DNA of 64,000 nucleotides from VRUE01 sp963840565. GTDB taxonomy: Bacteria; Actinomycetota; Thermoleophilia; Solirubrobacterales; 70-9. Shown here piece by piece: positions 1 to 8,846 of this stretch. Below the pieces are notes generated by a model. That model did not search any database, was not told the DNA's origin, and was given only the letters and a program-made list of their open reading frames with translations. The stretch spans positions 124,001-188,000 of the forward strand of contig CAWIZH010000002.1 in the NCBI GenBank assembly GCA_963840565.1, in the 5' to 3' direction. The stretch's first letter is position 1. The number at the start of each line of letters is the position of its first letter. A program made the position numbers and the translations under genes.

Positions 1-276
1 CCGCAGCTGGCCGTCGGCATCGCCGAGCTCGGCGAGCAGCGCCTCGATCTCCTGCTCCAGCGCCGGCCGGTCGAACTCGAGCTCGATCGCGGCGGCGGAG
101 CGCTCGAGCCGGTCGAGGTGGTCGACCAGCGCAAACGGCGTTCCGTCGTAGAGCCGGATCACCTCGAAGGCGCCGTCGCCGCGGTAGAGCCCGTCGTCCT
201 TCAGCGGCACCATCGCCTCAGCGGTCGGCGTGATCGTCCCGTCGACACTGGCCAGCTCTCTCAACTCAGTAGCCAT
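1..276 (-). CDS. Class IV aminotransferase (IlvE/PabC-like), 3' part outside window
   Basis: Reading leftwards from an ATG at 274-276, 92 codons are visible before the window edge. The N-terminus has the fold-type IV PLP enzyme signature: a GLYRGDGAFEVIRLYDG-type stretch at about residues 31-47, followed by a DHLDRLERSA segment. This is typical of branched-chain aminotransferases and 4-amino-4-deoxychorismate lyases. The catalytic lysine lies beyond the window, so the substrate cannot be decided. The family is cytosolic and acts in amino-acid or folate synthesis. Confidence 0.8.
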   Translation of the reverse strand, partial: MATELRELASVDGTITPTAEAMVPLKDDGLYRGDGAFEVIRLYDGTPFALVDHLDRLERSAAAIELEFDRPALEQEIEALLAELGDADGQLR

Positions 277-302
277 CGGCGGCGAGGCTACTAGCCCATC
301 CG

Positions 303-349
303 TTCCGGTGCGCTTTATCCCCGCTATAGGGGCATAAGGCGCACCGGAA
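303..349. terminator. Long GC-rich hairpin downstream of thiolase
   Basis: An 11-bp outer stem (303-313 with 339-349) encloses an inner CCCC/GGGG stem. It sits just past the stop of the minus-strand thiolase and before the aminotransferase start, so it probably ends thiolase transcription. There is no clear U tract. Confidence 0.6.
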
Positions 350-364
350 GCCCTGGGTGAAGGG

Positions 365-1569
<1,205 letters not shown>

Positions 1570-1614
1570 GTCGGGGATTAAAGGGGACGGGCCGCGCGGG
1601 CGTATCCTTGGCCC

Positions 1615-1912
1615 GTGGTCTTCGTCCTCGGAACCGTCGGCATGGTGCTGCTCATCGTCGGCGTGCTTGTCCTGCTCGAGCACTTCTACACCGGCAACAA
1701 CGCCGAACTGCTCGACTGGAAGCCGACCCGCTCGCCCGAACTCGAGGTCCAGAACGAGGTCGACGACGTGCAGCAGATGCTCGACGCGCAGAACGAGATG
1801 CGCCGCCGCCGCGGCGCTCGCCGATCGCAACGAGCAGGAGCTGCGCGACGAAGTCGCCGCCGAGGAGCTCGAGCGCCTGCGCCACCGTCGCGGCTTCGCC
1901 AATCCCTCCTAG
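1615..1912 (+). CDS. Small single-pass membrane protein, one apparent frameshift
   Basis: A GTG at 1615 opens a protein with one strongly hydrophobic segment (about residues 2-22, VFVLGTVGMVLLIVGVLVLL). An acidic, probably helical tail follows. The tail continues in another frame (ALADRNEQELRDEVAAEELERL) to a TAG at 1910-1912. The switch lies in the GCC/GCG repeats near 1800-1815 and looks like an indel error. Corrected length is about 98 residues. It is divergent from the thiolase and close to the MFS stop. I do not recognise the family; an N-in membrane anchor with a cytosolic coiled tail is the most that can be inferred. Confidence 0.55.
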
Positions 1913-1918
1913 CCACGG

Positions 1919-3319
1919 CTAGGCCGCCTCGCCCTGGAGGACCGGCTCGGGCGCCGCGCGGGGTGCGCGGGAGCCGACGGGGCCGAAGCAGAGAGCCAAT
2001 GTCGCGGTGGCAAGGCCGGCGCCGAGCGCGAACGCCCAGCCACGCTGCAGGCCCGCGAGCAGGTCACCGCCGGTGGTGTCGTTGAGGAGGGCGATCAGTA
2101 CCGCCACGCCGATCGCCGAACCGAGCTGGCGCGCCATGCCGAAGACCGCCGTGCCCGTCGCAAAGCGCGAGGCGGGCAGAGCGGCGGTCGCCGCGGCGGG
2201 GAGGGCGCCCAGCACCATGCCGACGCCGGCGCCGCCGAGGACGAAGCCCGGCAGGAAGCTCGACGCATAGGCCGGGTCGCTGCCGACGGTCGCGAGGATC
2301 ACCGCGAAGCCGGTTGCGAAGGTGAGGCCGCCCGCCGCCACCACCGGGCGCTGGCCGATCCGGCCGCCGAGCCGCCCGGCCGGCACGGCGAAGATCGCCG
2401 CGGTCAGCGGTCCCGGCGAGAGGGCGAGCCCGGCCTTGAGCGCCGAGTAGCCCCAGACTTCGGTCAGCAGCAGGACGCCGGAGAGCAGCATCGCGCCGAA
2501 GCCGGCGAAGAAGACAGCGGCGGCGAGGTTGGCGAGGGCGAAGGAGCGGACTCTCAGCAGCGGCAGCTCGATCACCGGGGCGTGGTGGTGGGCGGAGCGG
2601 AAGAGAAAGGCGATGACGAGCCCGACCGAGCCGGCGAAGGCCGCCAGCGAGCGCGGGTCGGCCCAGCCCCACTCGGGTCCCTTGACGATGCCGAGCGTGA
2701 GCAGGGCGATGCCGAGCGCCAGCTCCGCCGCGCCGAGCAGGTCGGGACGGCCATCCTCGGGTTCGCGCACCTCGTCCAAGGCCCGCATCGCGACGATCGC
2801 GGTGACGATGCCGATCGGCACGTTGACGACGAAGATCCAGCGCCAGCTCAACTGCACGAGCAGGCCGCCGATCGGTGGGCCGAGCGCCGCGGCGACCCCG
2901 CCGACCGCCGACCAGATGCCGATCGCCAGTGGCCGCTGCTCGAGCGGGAAAGCGGGCAGGATCAGGCCCAGGGTGGTCGGCAACATCATCGCGCCGCCCG
3001 CGGCCTGCAGCACGCGGGCGGCAACCAGGAACCCGACCGAGGGGGCGAGGGCGCAGAGGGCGGAAGCGGCGGAGAAGAGCAGCAGGCCCGTGATGAAGAC
3101 GCGCTTGCGCCCGACCCGGTCGGCGATTCGCCCGGCTGGCACGAGCAGGGCGGCGAAGACGATCGCGTAGGCGTTCAGCACCCAGGAGAGGTCCGGCAGC
3201 GAGGCACCGTCGAAATCGCGGGCCAGGTCGGGGAAGGCGATGTTGACGATGAAGAGGTCGAGGCTGGCCATGAACAGGCCCACCGAGGTGATCAGGAGGA
3301 TCTTCCAACGCTGCTCCAT
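1919..3319 (-). CDS. MFS transporter, DHA2 (EmrB/QacA) family
   Basis: This 466-residue protein starts at an ATG at 3317-3319. It has about 13-14 hydrophobic segments, the MFS motif-A loop GRIADRVGRKRVF after TM2, and the antiporter motif C glycines (AVGGVAAALGPPIGG) around TM5. Length and pattern fit drug:H+ antiporters of the DHA2 family, which export hydrophobic compounds across the inner membrane. It is divergently transcribed from an HxlR regulator, with a palindrome in between, so it is probably the regulator's target. Substrate unknown. Confidence 0.88.
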   Translation of the reverse strand: MEQRWKILLITSVGLFMASLDLFIVNIAFPDLARDFDGASLPDLSWVLNAYAIVFAALLVPAGRIADRVGRKRVFITGLLLFSAASALCALAPSVGFLVAARVLQAAGGAMMLPTTLGLILPAFPLEQRPLAIGIWSAVGGVAAALGPPIGGLLVQLSWRWIFVVNVPIGIVTAIVAMRALDEVREPEDGRPDLLGAAELALGIALLTLGIVKGPEWGWADPRSLAAFAGSVGLVIAFLFRSAHHHAPVIELPLLRVRSFALANLAAAVFFAGFGAMLLSGVLLLTEVWGYSALKAGLALSPGPLTAAIFAVPAGRLGGRIGQRPVVAAGGLTFATGFAVILATVGSDPAYASSFLPGFVLGGAGVGMVLGALPAAATAALPASRFATGTAVFGMARQLGSAIGVAVLIALLNDTTGGDLLAGLQRGWAFALGAGLATATLALCFGPVGSRAPRAAPEPVLQGEAA

Positions 3320-3338
3320 CGCCGCTCCAATCCAGTGG

Positions 3339-3353
3339 CTTGCAATTTGCAAG
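3339..3353. promoter_or_regulatory. Operator-like palindrome between MFS and HxlR genes
   Basis: CTTGCA-ATT-TGCAAG is a perfect inverted repeat with 6-nt arms. A further half-site CTTGCA lies at 3372-3377, inside the putative -35 of the HxlR gene. Winged-helix regulators of this type usually bind such dyads; binding here is inference. Confidence 0.5.
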
Positions 3354-3372
3354 GCACCGTAGCAAACCTGAC

Positions 3373-3400
3373 TTGCAAAAGAAAAGTCACGAGCTAGACT
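3373..3400 (+). promoter_or_regulatory. Putative promoter of the HxlR gene
   Basis: A TTGCAA (3373-3378) and a TAGACT (3395-3400) are separated by 16 nt. The ATG follows 7 nt later at 3407, so the mRNA would be leaderless or nearly so. The CTTGCA half-site overlaps the -35, consistent with autoregulation. Confidence 0.4.
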
Positions 3401-3406
3401 GCCTGC

Positions 3407-3898
3407 ATGGCAATCAAGGCATTCGCCGACCTCAATTGCTCGATCGCCCGCCCGCTCTCCTTCCTCGGCGAGCGCTGGGCTGTGCTGGTGCTGCGCGACC
3501 TCTTCCTCGGCCGCCGCCGCTTCGACGAGATCCAGGAGTCGCTGGGAGTGGCGAGCAACGTGCTCAGCCAGCGCCTGGCGACGCTGGTCGAGGAGGGGAT
3601 CGTCGAGCGCCGGCGCTACAGCGAGCACCCCGAGCGCTTCGAGTACCGCCTGACCGAGAAGGGCCTCGACCTGCAGCCGGTGCTGCTGGCCCTCTTGCGC
3701 TGGGGCGACCGCTACACGACCGGCCCAGAGGGGCCGCCGCTGGAGACCGTGCACCGCGATTGCGGCCACGCCTTCCACATGGTTCCCACCTGCTCGGAGT
3801 GCGGTGGCGAGGTCGAGGCCCGCAACATCATGAGCCGGCCCGGTCCCGGCGCGACCGACGAGCAGCGCCGGCGGGCGGCCGAGCGCAGCGCCGCCTAG
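3407..3898 (+). CDS. HxlR-family winged-helix transcriptional regulator
   Basis: The 163-residue product opens with the HxlR pattern: NCSIARPLSFLGERWAVLVLRDLFLG, then RRFDEIQESLGVASNVLSQRLATLVEEGIVERRRY as helix-turn-helix and recognition helix (about residues 30-75), then the beta-wing with a YRLTEKG motif. A C-terminal tail has HRDCGH and CSECGG, four potential metal or redox ligands. HxlR proteins respond to redox or small-molecule signals. It is divergent from the MFS exporter, so local repression of that exporter is the natural inference. No RBS is seen, in line with a leaderless transcript. Confidence 0.9.
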   Translation: MAIKAFADLNCSIARPLSFLGERWAVLVLRDLFLGRRRFDEIQESLGVASNVLSQRLATLVEEGIVERRRYSEHPERFEYRLTEKGLDLQPVLLALLRWGDRYTTGPEGPPLETVHRDCGHAFHMVPTCSECGGEVEARNIMSRPGPGATDEQRRRAAERSAA

Positions 3899-3905
3899 TC
3901 CGGCC

Positions 3906-4334
3906 TTGGCGCGCGCGTTGATCGTCGGCTGCGGTTGCCGCGGGCGGCAGTTGGGGGAGCGGCTGCTCGGCGAAGGTTGGGAGGTGCGCGGGACGAGCCG
4001 GCACGAGCAGGGTCTGGCGCTGATCGGAGCGGCCGGGATCGAGCCGGCCCTCGCCGATCCGGAGCAGCCGGGAACTTTGCTCGAGCTCGTCGGGGACGTC
4101 ACCGCGGTCTACTGGCTGCTCGGCTCGGCTGCCGGTGACCCGGAGAGCATCGAGGCGATCCACGGCTCGCGGCTCGAGCGCTTCCTCGAACGCCTGGTCG
4201 AAACGCCGGTGAGGCGATTCGTCTATGAGGCCGGTGGTTCGGTCGACCCTGCGATCCTCGCTCTTGGCACCGCGGCGGTGGAAGCAGCCTCGAAGACCTG
4301 GCGAATCCCGGTCGAGATCGTAGACGTCGCCTAG
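3906..4334 (+). CDS. Short Rossmann-fold NAD(P)-binding protein
   Basis: The 142-residue protein starts at TTG 3906, eight bases after the HxlR stop. It begins RALIVGCGCRGRQLGERLL, a GxGxxG dinucleotide-binding loop, then GWEVRGTSR. Later RFVYEAGGSVD resembles the central strands of extended SDR or epimerase-like proteins. It is much shorter than a full SDR, so it may bind rather than convert a substrate. It probably forms an operon with the HxlR gene. Its last 4 nt overlap the convergent Nudix gene. Substrate unknown. Confidence 0.65.
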   Translation: MARALIVGCGCRGRQLGERLLGEGWEVRGTSRHEQGLALIGAAGIEPALADPEQPGTLLELVGDVTAVYWLLGSAAGDPESIEAIHGSRLERFLERLVETPVRRFVYEAGGSVDPAILALGTAAVEAASKTWRIPVEIVDVA

Positions 4335-4867
4335 TCGAGGCGATCCAGCAGGTCGCTGAGGATTCGTGCGGTCGCGCCCCAGATCAAATGGCCTTCTACC
4401 TCGTAAGTGGGGGTGTGAATCGGCACTTCGCGGCGAACCAGGCGGCGGATCTCGTAGCTCTCGCGCAGGATCTCGAGCGAGAAGGTGAGGACGGTCTCGA
4501 CCTCGGCCGGATTTGGCTTGAGGTCGAGCTCCCGGGGGTGGGCGATGCGCCCGACGAACGGGTGGATCCGGTAGCCGGTGACAAAGGTGTTGGTGGCCGG
4601 CAGCTCCTCGCCCAGCTCGACCGCTGCCGGGTCGAGGCCGATCTCCTCTTGCGCCTCGCGCAGGGCGGTCGCCTTGAGGTCGGCGTCGTCGGGATCGCGT
4701 CGCCCGCCCGGAAACGAGATCTCACCCGCGTGGCGCCGCATATCCGCCCGGCGCTCGGTGAAGACGAGGCCAGGCTCGTCATCCGGCCAGCCGTAGAGGG
4801 GCAGCAGGACGGCGGCGTCGATCGGCTGTGGCGAGTTTCCCGTCATATAGACCGGGTAAGTCGCCAC
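4331..4867 (-). CDS. Nudix hydrolase, CoA-pyrophosphatase-like
   Basis: The 178-residue protein has a Nudix box at about residues 54-76: GGRRDPDD, then ALREAQEEIGL with the REAQEEIG core that binds Mg. It is preceded by GEISFPGG, typical of CoA diphosphatases (NudL/YeaB/PCD1 type). A TNTFVTGYRIHPFVG segment follows, as in that subfamily. Predicted reaction: hydrolysis of CoA or CoA esters to 3',5'-ADP and phosphopantetheine in the cytosol. It lies 7 nt after the SDR gene and is the last gene of a minus-strand operon with SDR, OsmC, PduO and DUF1015. Confidence 0.87.
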   Translation of the reverse strand: MATYPVYMTGNSPQPIDAAVLLPLYGWPDDEPGLVFTERRADMRRHAGEISFPGGRRDPDDADLKATALREAQEEIGLDPAAVELGEELPATNTFVTGYRIHPFVGRIAHPRELDLKPNPAEVETVLTFSLEILRESYEIRRLVRREVPIHTPTYEVEGHLIWGATARILSDLLDRLD

Positions 4868-4874
4868 ACCCGAC

Positions 4875-5687
4875 TCAAATGATCACCTGTACCGTGCCGC
4901 CGTCCACCGACCAGGCGGCGCCGGCGACGTAGGAGGCGCGCTCGGAGCAGAGGAAGACGATCGCGGAGGCGATCTCCTCGGATTGAGCGAGGCGGCCGAT
5001 CGGGCGCTTCGAGCCCGCGGTCGCGAGGGCGGCGTCGCGGCTGTCGTCGCCAGACATCTGCTGGGACTGGTCGAGCAGACCGCCCGGCTCCATCCACATC
5101 TCCGATTCGACCGGGCCGGGGCAGATCGCGTTGACGAGGACGCCGCTCTTGGCGTAGCGGTCGGCGAAGAGGCGCGACAGCGAGAGCTCGGCCGCCTTCG
5201 CCACCGAGTACTCGGGCATCGCCGCCGAGGGACGCTTGCCCGCGGTCGAGCAGACGTTGACGATGCGGCCCCAGCCGCGCTCGGCCATCGCCGGAGCAGC
5301 GGCGCGCATCGCCCGCAGCGGCGCCATCACGTTGAGCTCGTACTGGGCGCGCCAGTCCTCGTCGGGAACGTCGTCGAGGTTGCGCCACTGGGCGCTGCCG
5401 GCGTTGTTGACGAGGACGTCGAGGCTGCCGAAGTGCTCGGTTGCGACGGCCAGCATCCGCTCGCCGGCATCGTCGCTGGTGATGTCGAGCGCGAGGGTCT
5501 TGGCGCGTCCACCCGCCTCCGTGCCAGCAGCAGCGGCCGCTGCGGCGGCGGAGCTGAGGCGCTCCTCGTTGCGCGCGACGAGGAGCACGTTTGCGCCCTC
5601 GGCGCAGAGCAACCGCGCGGTCTCGGCACCGATCCCGCGGCTGGCACCGGTGACGACGCAAGCGCGTCCCTTGAGCCCGAGGTCCAT
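4875..5687 (-). CDS. Short-chain dehydrogenase/reductase (SDR)
   Basis: This is a classical 270-residue SDR. It has TGASRGIG at about residues 13-20 as cofactor loop, DVLVNNAG, catalytic Ser in NVCSTAGKR, Y-x3-K (YSVAK), and the C-terminal CPGPVESEMW and VAGAAWSVDGG signatures. It is an NAD(P)-dependent cytosolic oxidoreductase of unknown alcohol/ketone substrate. The ATG at 5685-5687 shares one base with the OsmC stop (TGATG), so translation is likely coupled. Confidence 0.9.
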   Translation of the reverse strand: MDLGLKGRACVVTGASRGIGAETARLLCAEGANVLLVARNEERLSSAAAAAAAAGTEAGGRAKTLALDITSDDAGERMLAVATEHFGSLDVLVNNAGSAQWRNLDDVPDEDWRAQYELNVMAPLRAMRAAAPAMAERGWGRIVNVCSTAGKRPSAAMPEYSVAKAAELSLSRLFADRYAKSGVLVNAICPGPVESEMWMEPGGLLDQSQQMSGDDSRDAALATAGSKRPIGRLAQSEEIASAIVFLCSERASYVAGAAWSVDGGTVQVII

Positions 5688-6121
5688 CAGAGCGTCTCGA
5701 CGTGGTCGGAGACGGTGACCAGGGTCTCGCCCGCCAGGAGCTTGTGGACGGGGCACTTGGTGGCGACGACGAGCAGGCGCTTGCGTTGCTCGTCGCTCAG
5801 CTCGGCCGGCAGGCGCAAGGTGACGGCAAAGGAGAGCGGCGCGAATTCGTCGTAGGTGACGTCGACGTCCACCTCGACCTGGCCGACGTCCCAGCCCTTG
5901 CGCTCGGCGAACATCTCGATCGTGATCGCCGTGCAGCCGGCCAGGCCGGCGGCGACCAACCGGGTGGGGGAGGGACCGGTGTCGGTTCCTCCCGCGGCGG
6001 TCGGCTCGTCGATGCCGACCGTGTGGCGGCCTTCGATCTCGACGTCGTGGGCAAAGCCCAAGATCCGGTTCGTTCCACTCACCTTCCGGCGGGCGACGAC
6101 CTTGACTGGATCAGATCCCAC
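5687..6121 (-). CDS. OsmC/Ohr-like peroxiredoxin family protein
   Basis: The 144-residue protein has the OsmC fold pattern: RHTVGIDEPTAAGGTDTGPSPTRLVAAGLAGCTAIT (Cys near residue 63), an ERKGWDVGQVEVDVDVTY strand pair, and a C-terminal VATKCPVHKLL segment carrying the second Cys. These two cysteines are the usual reactive pair that reduces organic hydroperoxides. Start ATG at 6119-6121, 4 nt after the upstream stop. It is embedded in the operon with PduO and SDR. Confidence 0.88.
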   Translation of the reverse strand: MGSDPVKVVARRKVSGTNRILGFAHDVEIEGRHTVGIDEPTAAGGTDTGPSPTRLVAAGLAGCTAITIEMFAERKGWDVGQVEVDVDVTYDEFAPLSFAVTLRLPAELSDEQRKRLLVVATKCPVHKLLAGETLVTVSDHVETL

Positions 6122-6125
6122 TGGA

Positions 6126-6692
6126 TCAGCTCTTGCGGCGACCCTCGAAGAGCGCCGGGTCGTCGACGTCGGCGAAGCGCGCCATCGCGTAGACGAGGTC
6201 GGAGGCGCGATTGACGAAGTGGATCACGGTCTCGCTCGCCAGCTCGCCTTCCTCGGCGAGGGCGGATATACGGCGCTCGGCGCGGCGGATCACGGTGCGC
6301 GCAACGTCCAGCTGGGCGGAGAGCGCGTTGCCGCCCGGGATGACGAACTGGGGTGGCAGCTCGACCTCGCTCATGTAGCGGTCGATCAGAGCCTCGAGCT
6401 CGGCGACCATCGCCTCGGTCGCGCGGCTGACGCCGTCTTCGAGCCGCTCCGCCGCTTCCGGCGCGGTCGCCAGCTCGGCGCCGGCGACGAAGATGTCGTC
6501 CTGCAGGCGCAGGATATCGGCGGCGAGCTCTGCCTCAGCCTCACCGCAGAGGGCGCGCGCGACGCCGAGCTGGGAGCAGGCCTCATCGAGGGCGCCGTAG
6601 GCCTCGGTGCGGCCATGGTGCTTGGGAATGCGGCCGCCGTACCAGAGCGAAGTGGTGCCGTCGTCGCCCTTCTTTGTGTAGATCTTGACCAT
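6126..6692 (-). CDS. ATP:cob(I)alamin adenosyltransferase, PduO type
   Basis: The 188-residue product starts VKIYTKKGDDGTTSL, the ATP-binding N-terminus of PduO enzymes, followed by KHHGRTEAYGALDEACSQLG. The C-terminal half contains FVIPGGN, AQLDVARTVIRRAERR and NRASDLVYAMAR, the helices that bind corrin and ATP. It makes adenosylcobalamin from cob(I)alamin in the cytosol, for B12-dependent mutases. No cobalamin riboswitch was seen upstream. It sits 2 nt after DUF1015 and 4 nt before OsmC, so it is part of one transcript. Confidence 0.93.
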   Translation of the reverse strand: MVKIYTKKGDDGTTSLWYGGRIPKHHGRTEAYGALDEACSQLGVARALCGEAEAELAADILRLQDDIFVAGAELATAPEAAERLEDGVSRATEAMVAELEALIDRYMSEVELPPQFVIPGGNALSAQLDVARTVIRRAERRISALAEEGELASETVIHFVNRASDLVYAMARFADVDDPALFEGRRKS

Positions 6693-6694
6693 GA

Positions 6695-7981
6695 TCAGGC
6701 CAGCGGGTTGAAGACCAGGCCGGTCAGGACCTTCGGGTAGAAGTAGGTCGACTTCGGCGGCATGTTGGCGTCGCTTTCGCAGATTTCCCGCGTCTGGTCG
6801 ACCGGGATCGGGCGCAGGATGAAGGCGACGTCGTAGGCGCCCTCGCCGAGCAGCCGCAGGGAGTCCTCGACGCTCTTCGCGTAGCCGAGGCCGCGCTTGG
6901 CGAGGATGTCGTCTTCGCTGAGGCCGGCGATGCCCTTCAGCACCAGGGTCTCGAGGATCGCCGCGTCGAGGCGGCGGTAGGCCTCGGGCTCGCCAGCGAG
7001 GATCCGGTCGAGCTCGGTCGTGTCCTTGAGCCGCAGGCGGAAGGCGCGCTTGTGGTGGGAGTCGTAGAGGCCGAAGACGCCGACGCCGTCCTCACCGAGC
7101 GGGTCGAGGCGGTCATCGTCGACCTCGCTCACCTCGAAGAGCTCGCGCAGGCCCTCGCCGAGGCGGCGCTGGCGCTCGGGGTCGTCGGCAAAGCCGGAGA
7201 GCAGACGGTGGGTGGGGAAGATCGAGAGGCCCGGATCGTCGAGCCCGGTCAGCGCCATCAGCGTGTAGTTGTGCGGGCCCTCGCCGCCGACCTCGTCGCG
7301 GTAGGCGATCGCGGTCTCGTAGCGGTGGTGGCCGTCGGCGATCAGCAGCTGGGCGTCGGCGAGGCTGTTGGTTATGTCCTCGTGGATGCCGGGGTTGCGA
7401 AGCTGCCAGATCCGGGTCACGGTCCCGGCCGCGTCGGTTGCTTCGCCCCAGACGTCTTCGATCGCGACTTCGCGCGAGACCAGCGGCCACGGGTCCACCG
7501 TGCTCAACGAGAAGATCGGCGAGAGGTTGAGGCGGGTCGCCCGCATCAGTTCGAGCCGATCCTGCTTCGGCCCGGGCAGGGTGCGCTCGTGGGGCAGGAT
7601 CGTGCCGGCCTCGAAGTCCTCGACTCGGACGCGGGCGAGGATTCCGTGGCGGGTGTGAGTGGAGCCATCCGGGCCGGTGTAGTCCTGCTCCATCGCCCAG
7701 ATCGCCGGCTCGGCGTCCGTGACCAGGGCGCCGGCCTTCTGCCAGGCCTCAATGGCCTTCCCCGCGTTGGCGTAGGGGTCGCCCTCGCCGGCAGCCTGCG
7801 GCCCGGTCTCGCCGTAGGCCTTCGGCAGGTCGACGGCGACCGCGTTGTAGGGCGATTGCGCCAGTAGCTCGGCCCGCATCGCCGGGTCGATCACGTCATA
7901 GGGCGGCGCGACGACATCCTGCAGCGACCCGACCGCGTCGAGGTCGTAGTGCAGGGCGTTGAGCGGCAGCACCTCGGCCAT
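6695..7981 (-). CDS. DUF1015 family protein (SerK/ParB-like fold)
   Basis: The 428-residue protein fits DUF1015: VVAPPYDVIDPAMRAEL near the start, THTRHGILARVRVEDFEAG, ILPHERTLPGPKQDRLELMRA, LLIADGHHRYETAIAYRDE (the DGHHRY hallmark, about residues 207-212), and a C-terminal MPPKSTYFYPKV tail. The family includes ADP- or ATP-dependent serine kinases related to SbnI/SerK; the exact reaction here is unknown. ATG 7979-7981 is preferred to a TTG nine bases upstream. It is the first gene of the minus-strand operon reaching down to Nudix, and divergent from the LexA-box gene. Confidence 0.87.
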   Translation of the reverse strand: MAEVLPLNALHYDLDAVGSLQDVVAPPYDVIDPAMRAELLAQSPYNAVAVDLPKAYGETGPQAAGEGDPYANAGKAIEAWQKAGALVTDAEPAIWAMEQDYTGPDGSTHTRHGILARVRVEDFEAGTILPHERTLPGPKQDRLELMRATRLNLSPIFSLSTVDPWPLVSREVAIEDVWGEATDAAGTVTRIWQLRNPGIHEDITNSLADAQLLIADGHHRYETAIAYRDEVGGEGPHNYTLMALTGLDDPGLSIFPTHRLLSGFADDPERQRRLGEGLRELFEVSEVDDDRLDPLGEDGVGVFGLYDSHHKRAFRLRLKDTTELDRILAGEPEAYRRLDAAILETLVLKGIAGLSEDDILAKRGLGYAKSVEDSLRLLGEGAYDVAFILRPIPVDQTREICESDANMPPKSTYFYPKVLTGLVFNPLA

Positions 7982-8021
7982 CGCTGCCAAACCTAGCGGG
8001 TATTACTGTCCGATTCGTTAG

Positions 8022-8035
8022 CGAACATGTGTTCG
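8022..8035. promoter_or_regulatory. LexA (SOS) box
   Basis: CGAACATGTGTTCG matches the Gram-positive/actinobacterial LexA consensus CGAAC-N4-GTTCG exactly, and the dyad extends by one more pair (GCGAACA-TG-TGTTCGC). It ends 2 nt before the ATG of the 8038 gene and 41 nt upstream of the DUF1015 operon start, so either could be SOS controlled. Confidence 0.7.
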
Positions 8036-8037
8036 CA

Positions 8038-8676
8038 ATGGCATATCCAATTTACGTCAAAGAGAAAGCCAGGGATCTGCGTGCCCGCAAGAAGCTGACG
8101 ATCGATGAGCTGGCCGAACGTCTTGGCGTTCCTAGGACGACGGTCTTCTATTGGGTGCGGGACTTGCCCATCGGGCAAACTTCGAGGCGGACGCTCGCTG
8201 CCCACCGAGCCGGAGAGGTGACCCGCAGGATTCATCGTGGTCGGCGACAAGCGGCTTACGCTCAGGGAATGCTCGAATACCCAACGCTTATAAACGAGCC
8301 AACGTTTCGCGACTTCGTGTGCATGTACATAGGCGAGGGAACCAGGCGAAGCCGCAATCTCGTAGCAATAGGCAACTCCGACCCCGCGGTTGTCAAGTTG
8401 GGTGCGACTTGGATTCGTCGCCTGTCCCGAAACCCGGTTTCCTACTCGTTTCAGCACCACGCGGATCAGGATCCAGCGAAGGTATGCGAGTTTTGGGCGG
8501 CCCATCTGGGCCTTGACCCCCTGGCGATCAAGTTTCAGCGGAAGTCCAACAGCGGTCATCTCGATGGCCGAACTTGGCGCTCACGGCATGGTGTGCTCCA
8601 AGTTCGTTCGGCCGACACCTATCTCCGGGCACGGCTCCAGGCGTGGATGGATTGTGTCCGAGCCGAATGGGCCTAA
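8038..8676 (+). CDS. HTH protein with LAGLIDADG-like domain
   Basis: The 212-residue product has an N-terminal helix-turn-helix (about residues 18-42: TIDELAERLGVPRTTVFYWVRDL). The second half has MYIGEGTRR, IGNSDPAVV and SRHGVLQVRSADTYLR, which resemble the LAGLIDADG-type fold seen in actinobacterial YxGEG/NSDP proteins. Whether it cleaves DNA is unknown; a regulator or homing-like function are both possible. The ATG at 8038 directly follows a LexA box. GC is lower than upstream genes, and tRNA-Pro begins 12 nt after the stop. Confidence 0.6.
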   Translation: MAYPIYVKEKARDLRARKKLTIDELAERLGVPRTTVFYWVRDLPIGQTSRRTLAAHRAGEVTRRIHRGRRQAAYAQGMLEYPTLINEPTFRDFVCMYIGEGTRRSRNLVAIGNSDPAVVKLGATWIRRLSRNPVSYSFQHHADQDPAKVCEFWAAHLGLDPLAIKFQRKSNSGHLDGRTWRSRHGVLQVRSADTYLRARLQAWMDCVRAEWA

Positions 8677-8688
8677 GATGTCTGGCAT

Positions 8689-8765
8689 CGGGGCGTAGCT
8701 CAGCCTGGTCAGAGCGCCCGCTTTGGGGGCGGGAGGTTTCGCTGGTTCGAATCCAGCCGCCCCGA
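8689..8765 (+). tRNA. tRNA-Pro (TGG)
   Basis: This 77-nt cloverleaf has acceptor arms CGGGGCG (8689-8695) and CGCCCCG (8758-8764) with discriminator A. The anticodon stem CCCGC/GCGGG encloses TTTGGGG with anticodon TGG, and the T arm is CTGGTTCGAATCCAG. No CCA is encoded. Accessory genes of lower GC follow, as is common at tRNA integration sites. Confidence 0.95.
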
Positions 8766-8846
8766 TTCTTTGAGCACGTTGACATATGGCGCGGCGGAGT
8801 CGCACGCCTTGGATCTTTGAGCTGGGAGTCTCGCTACGGTACGGCA

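Noticed and set aside
6693..8021. Cobalamin riboswitch upstream of the adenosyltransferase operon
   Set aside because: Only 2 nt separate the adenosyltransferase from DUF1015 and only a short gap with an SOS box precedes DUF1015; there is no room for, or sign of, a B12 box.
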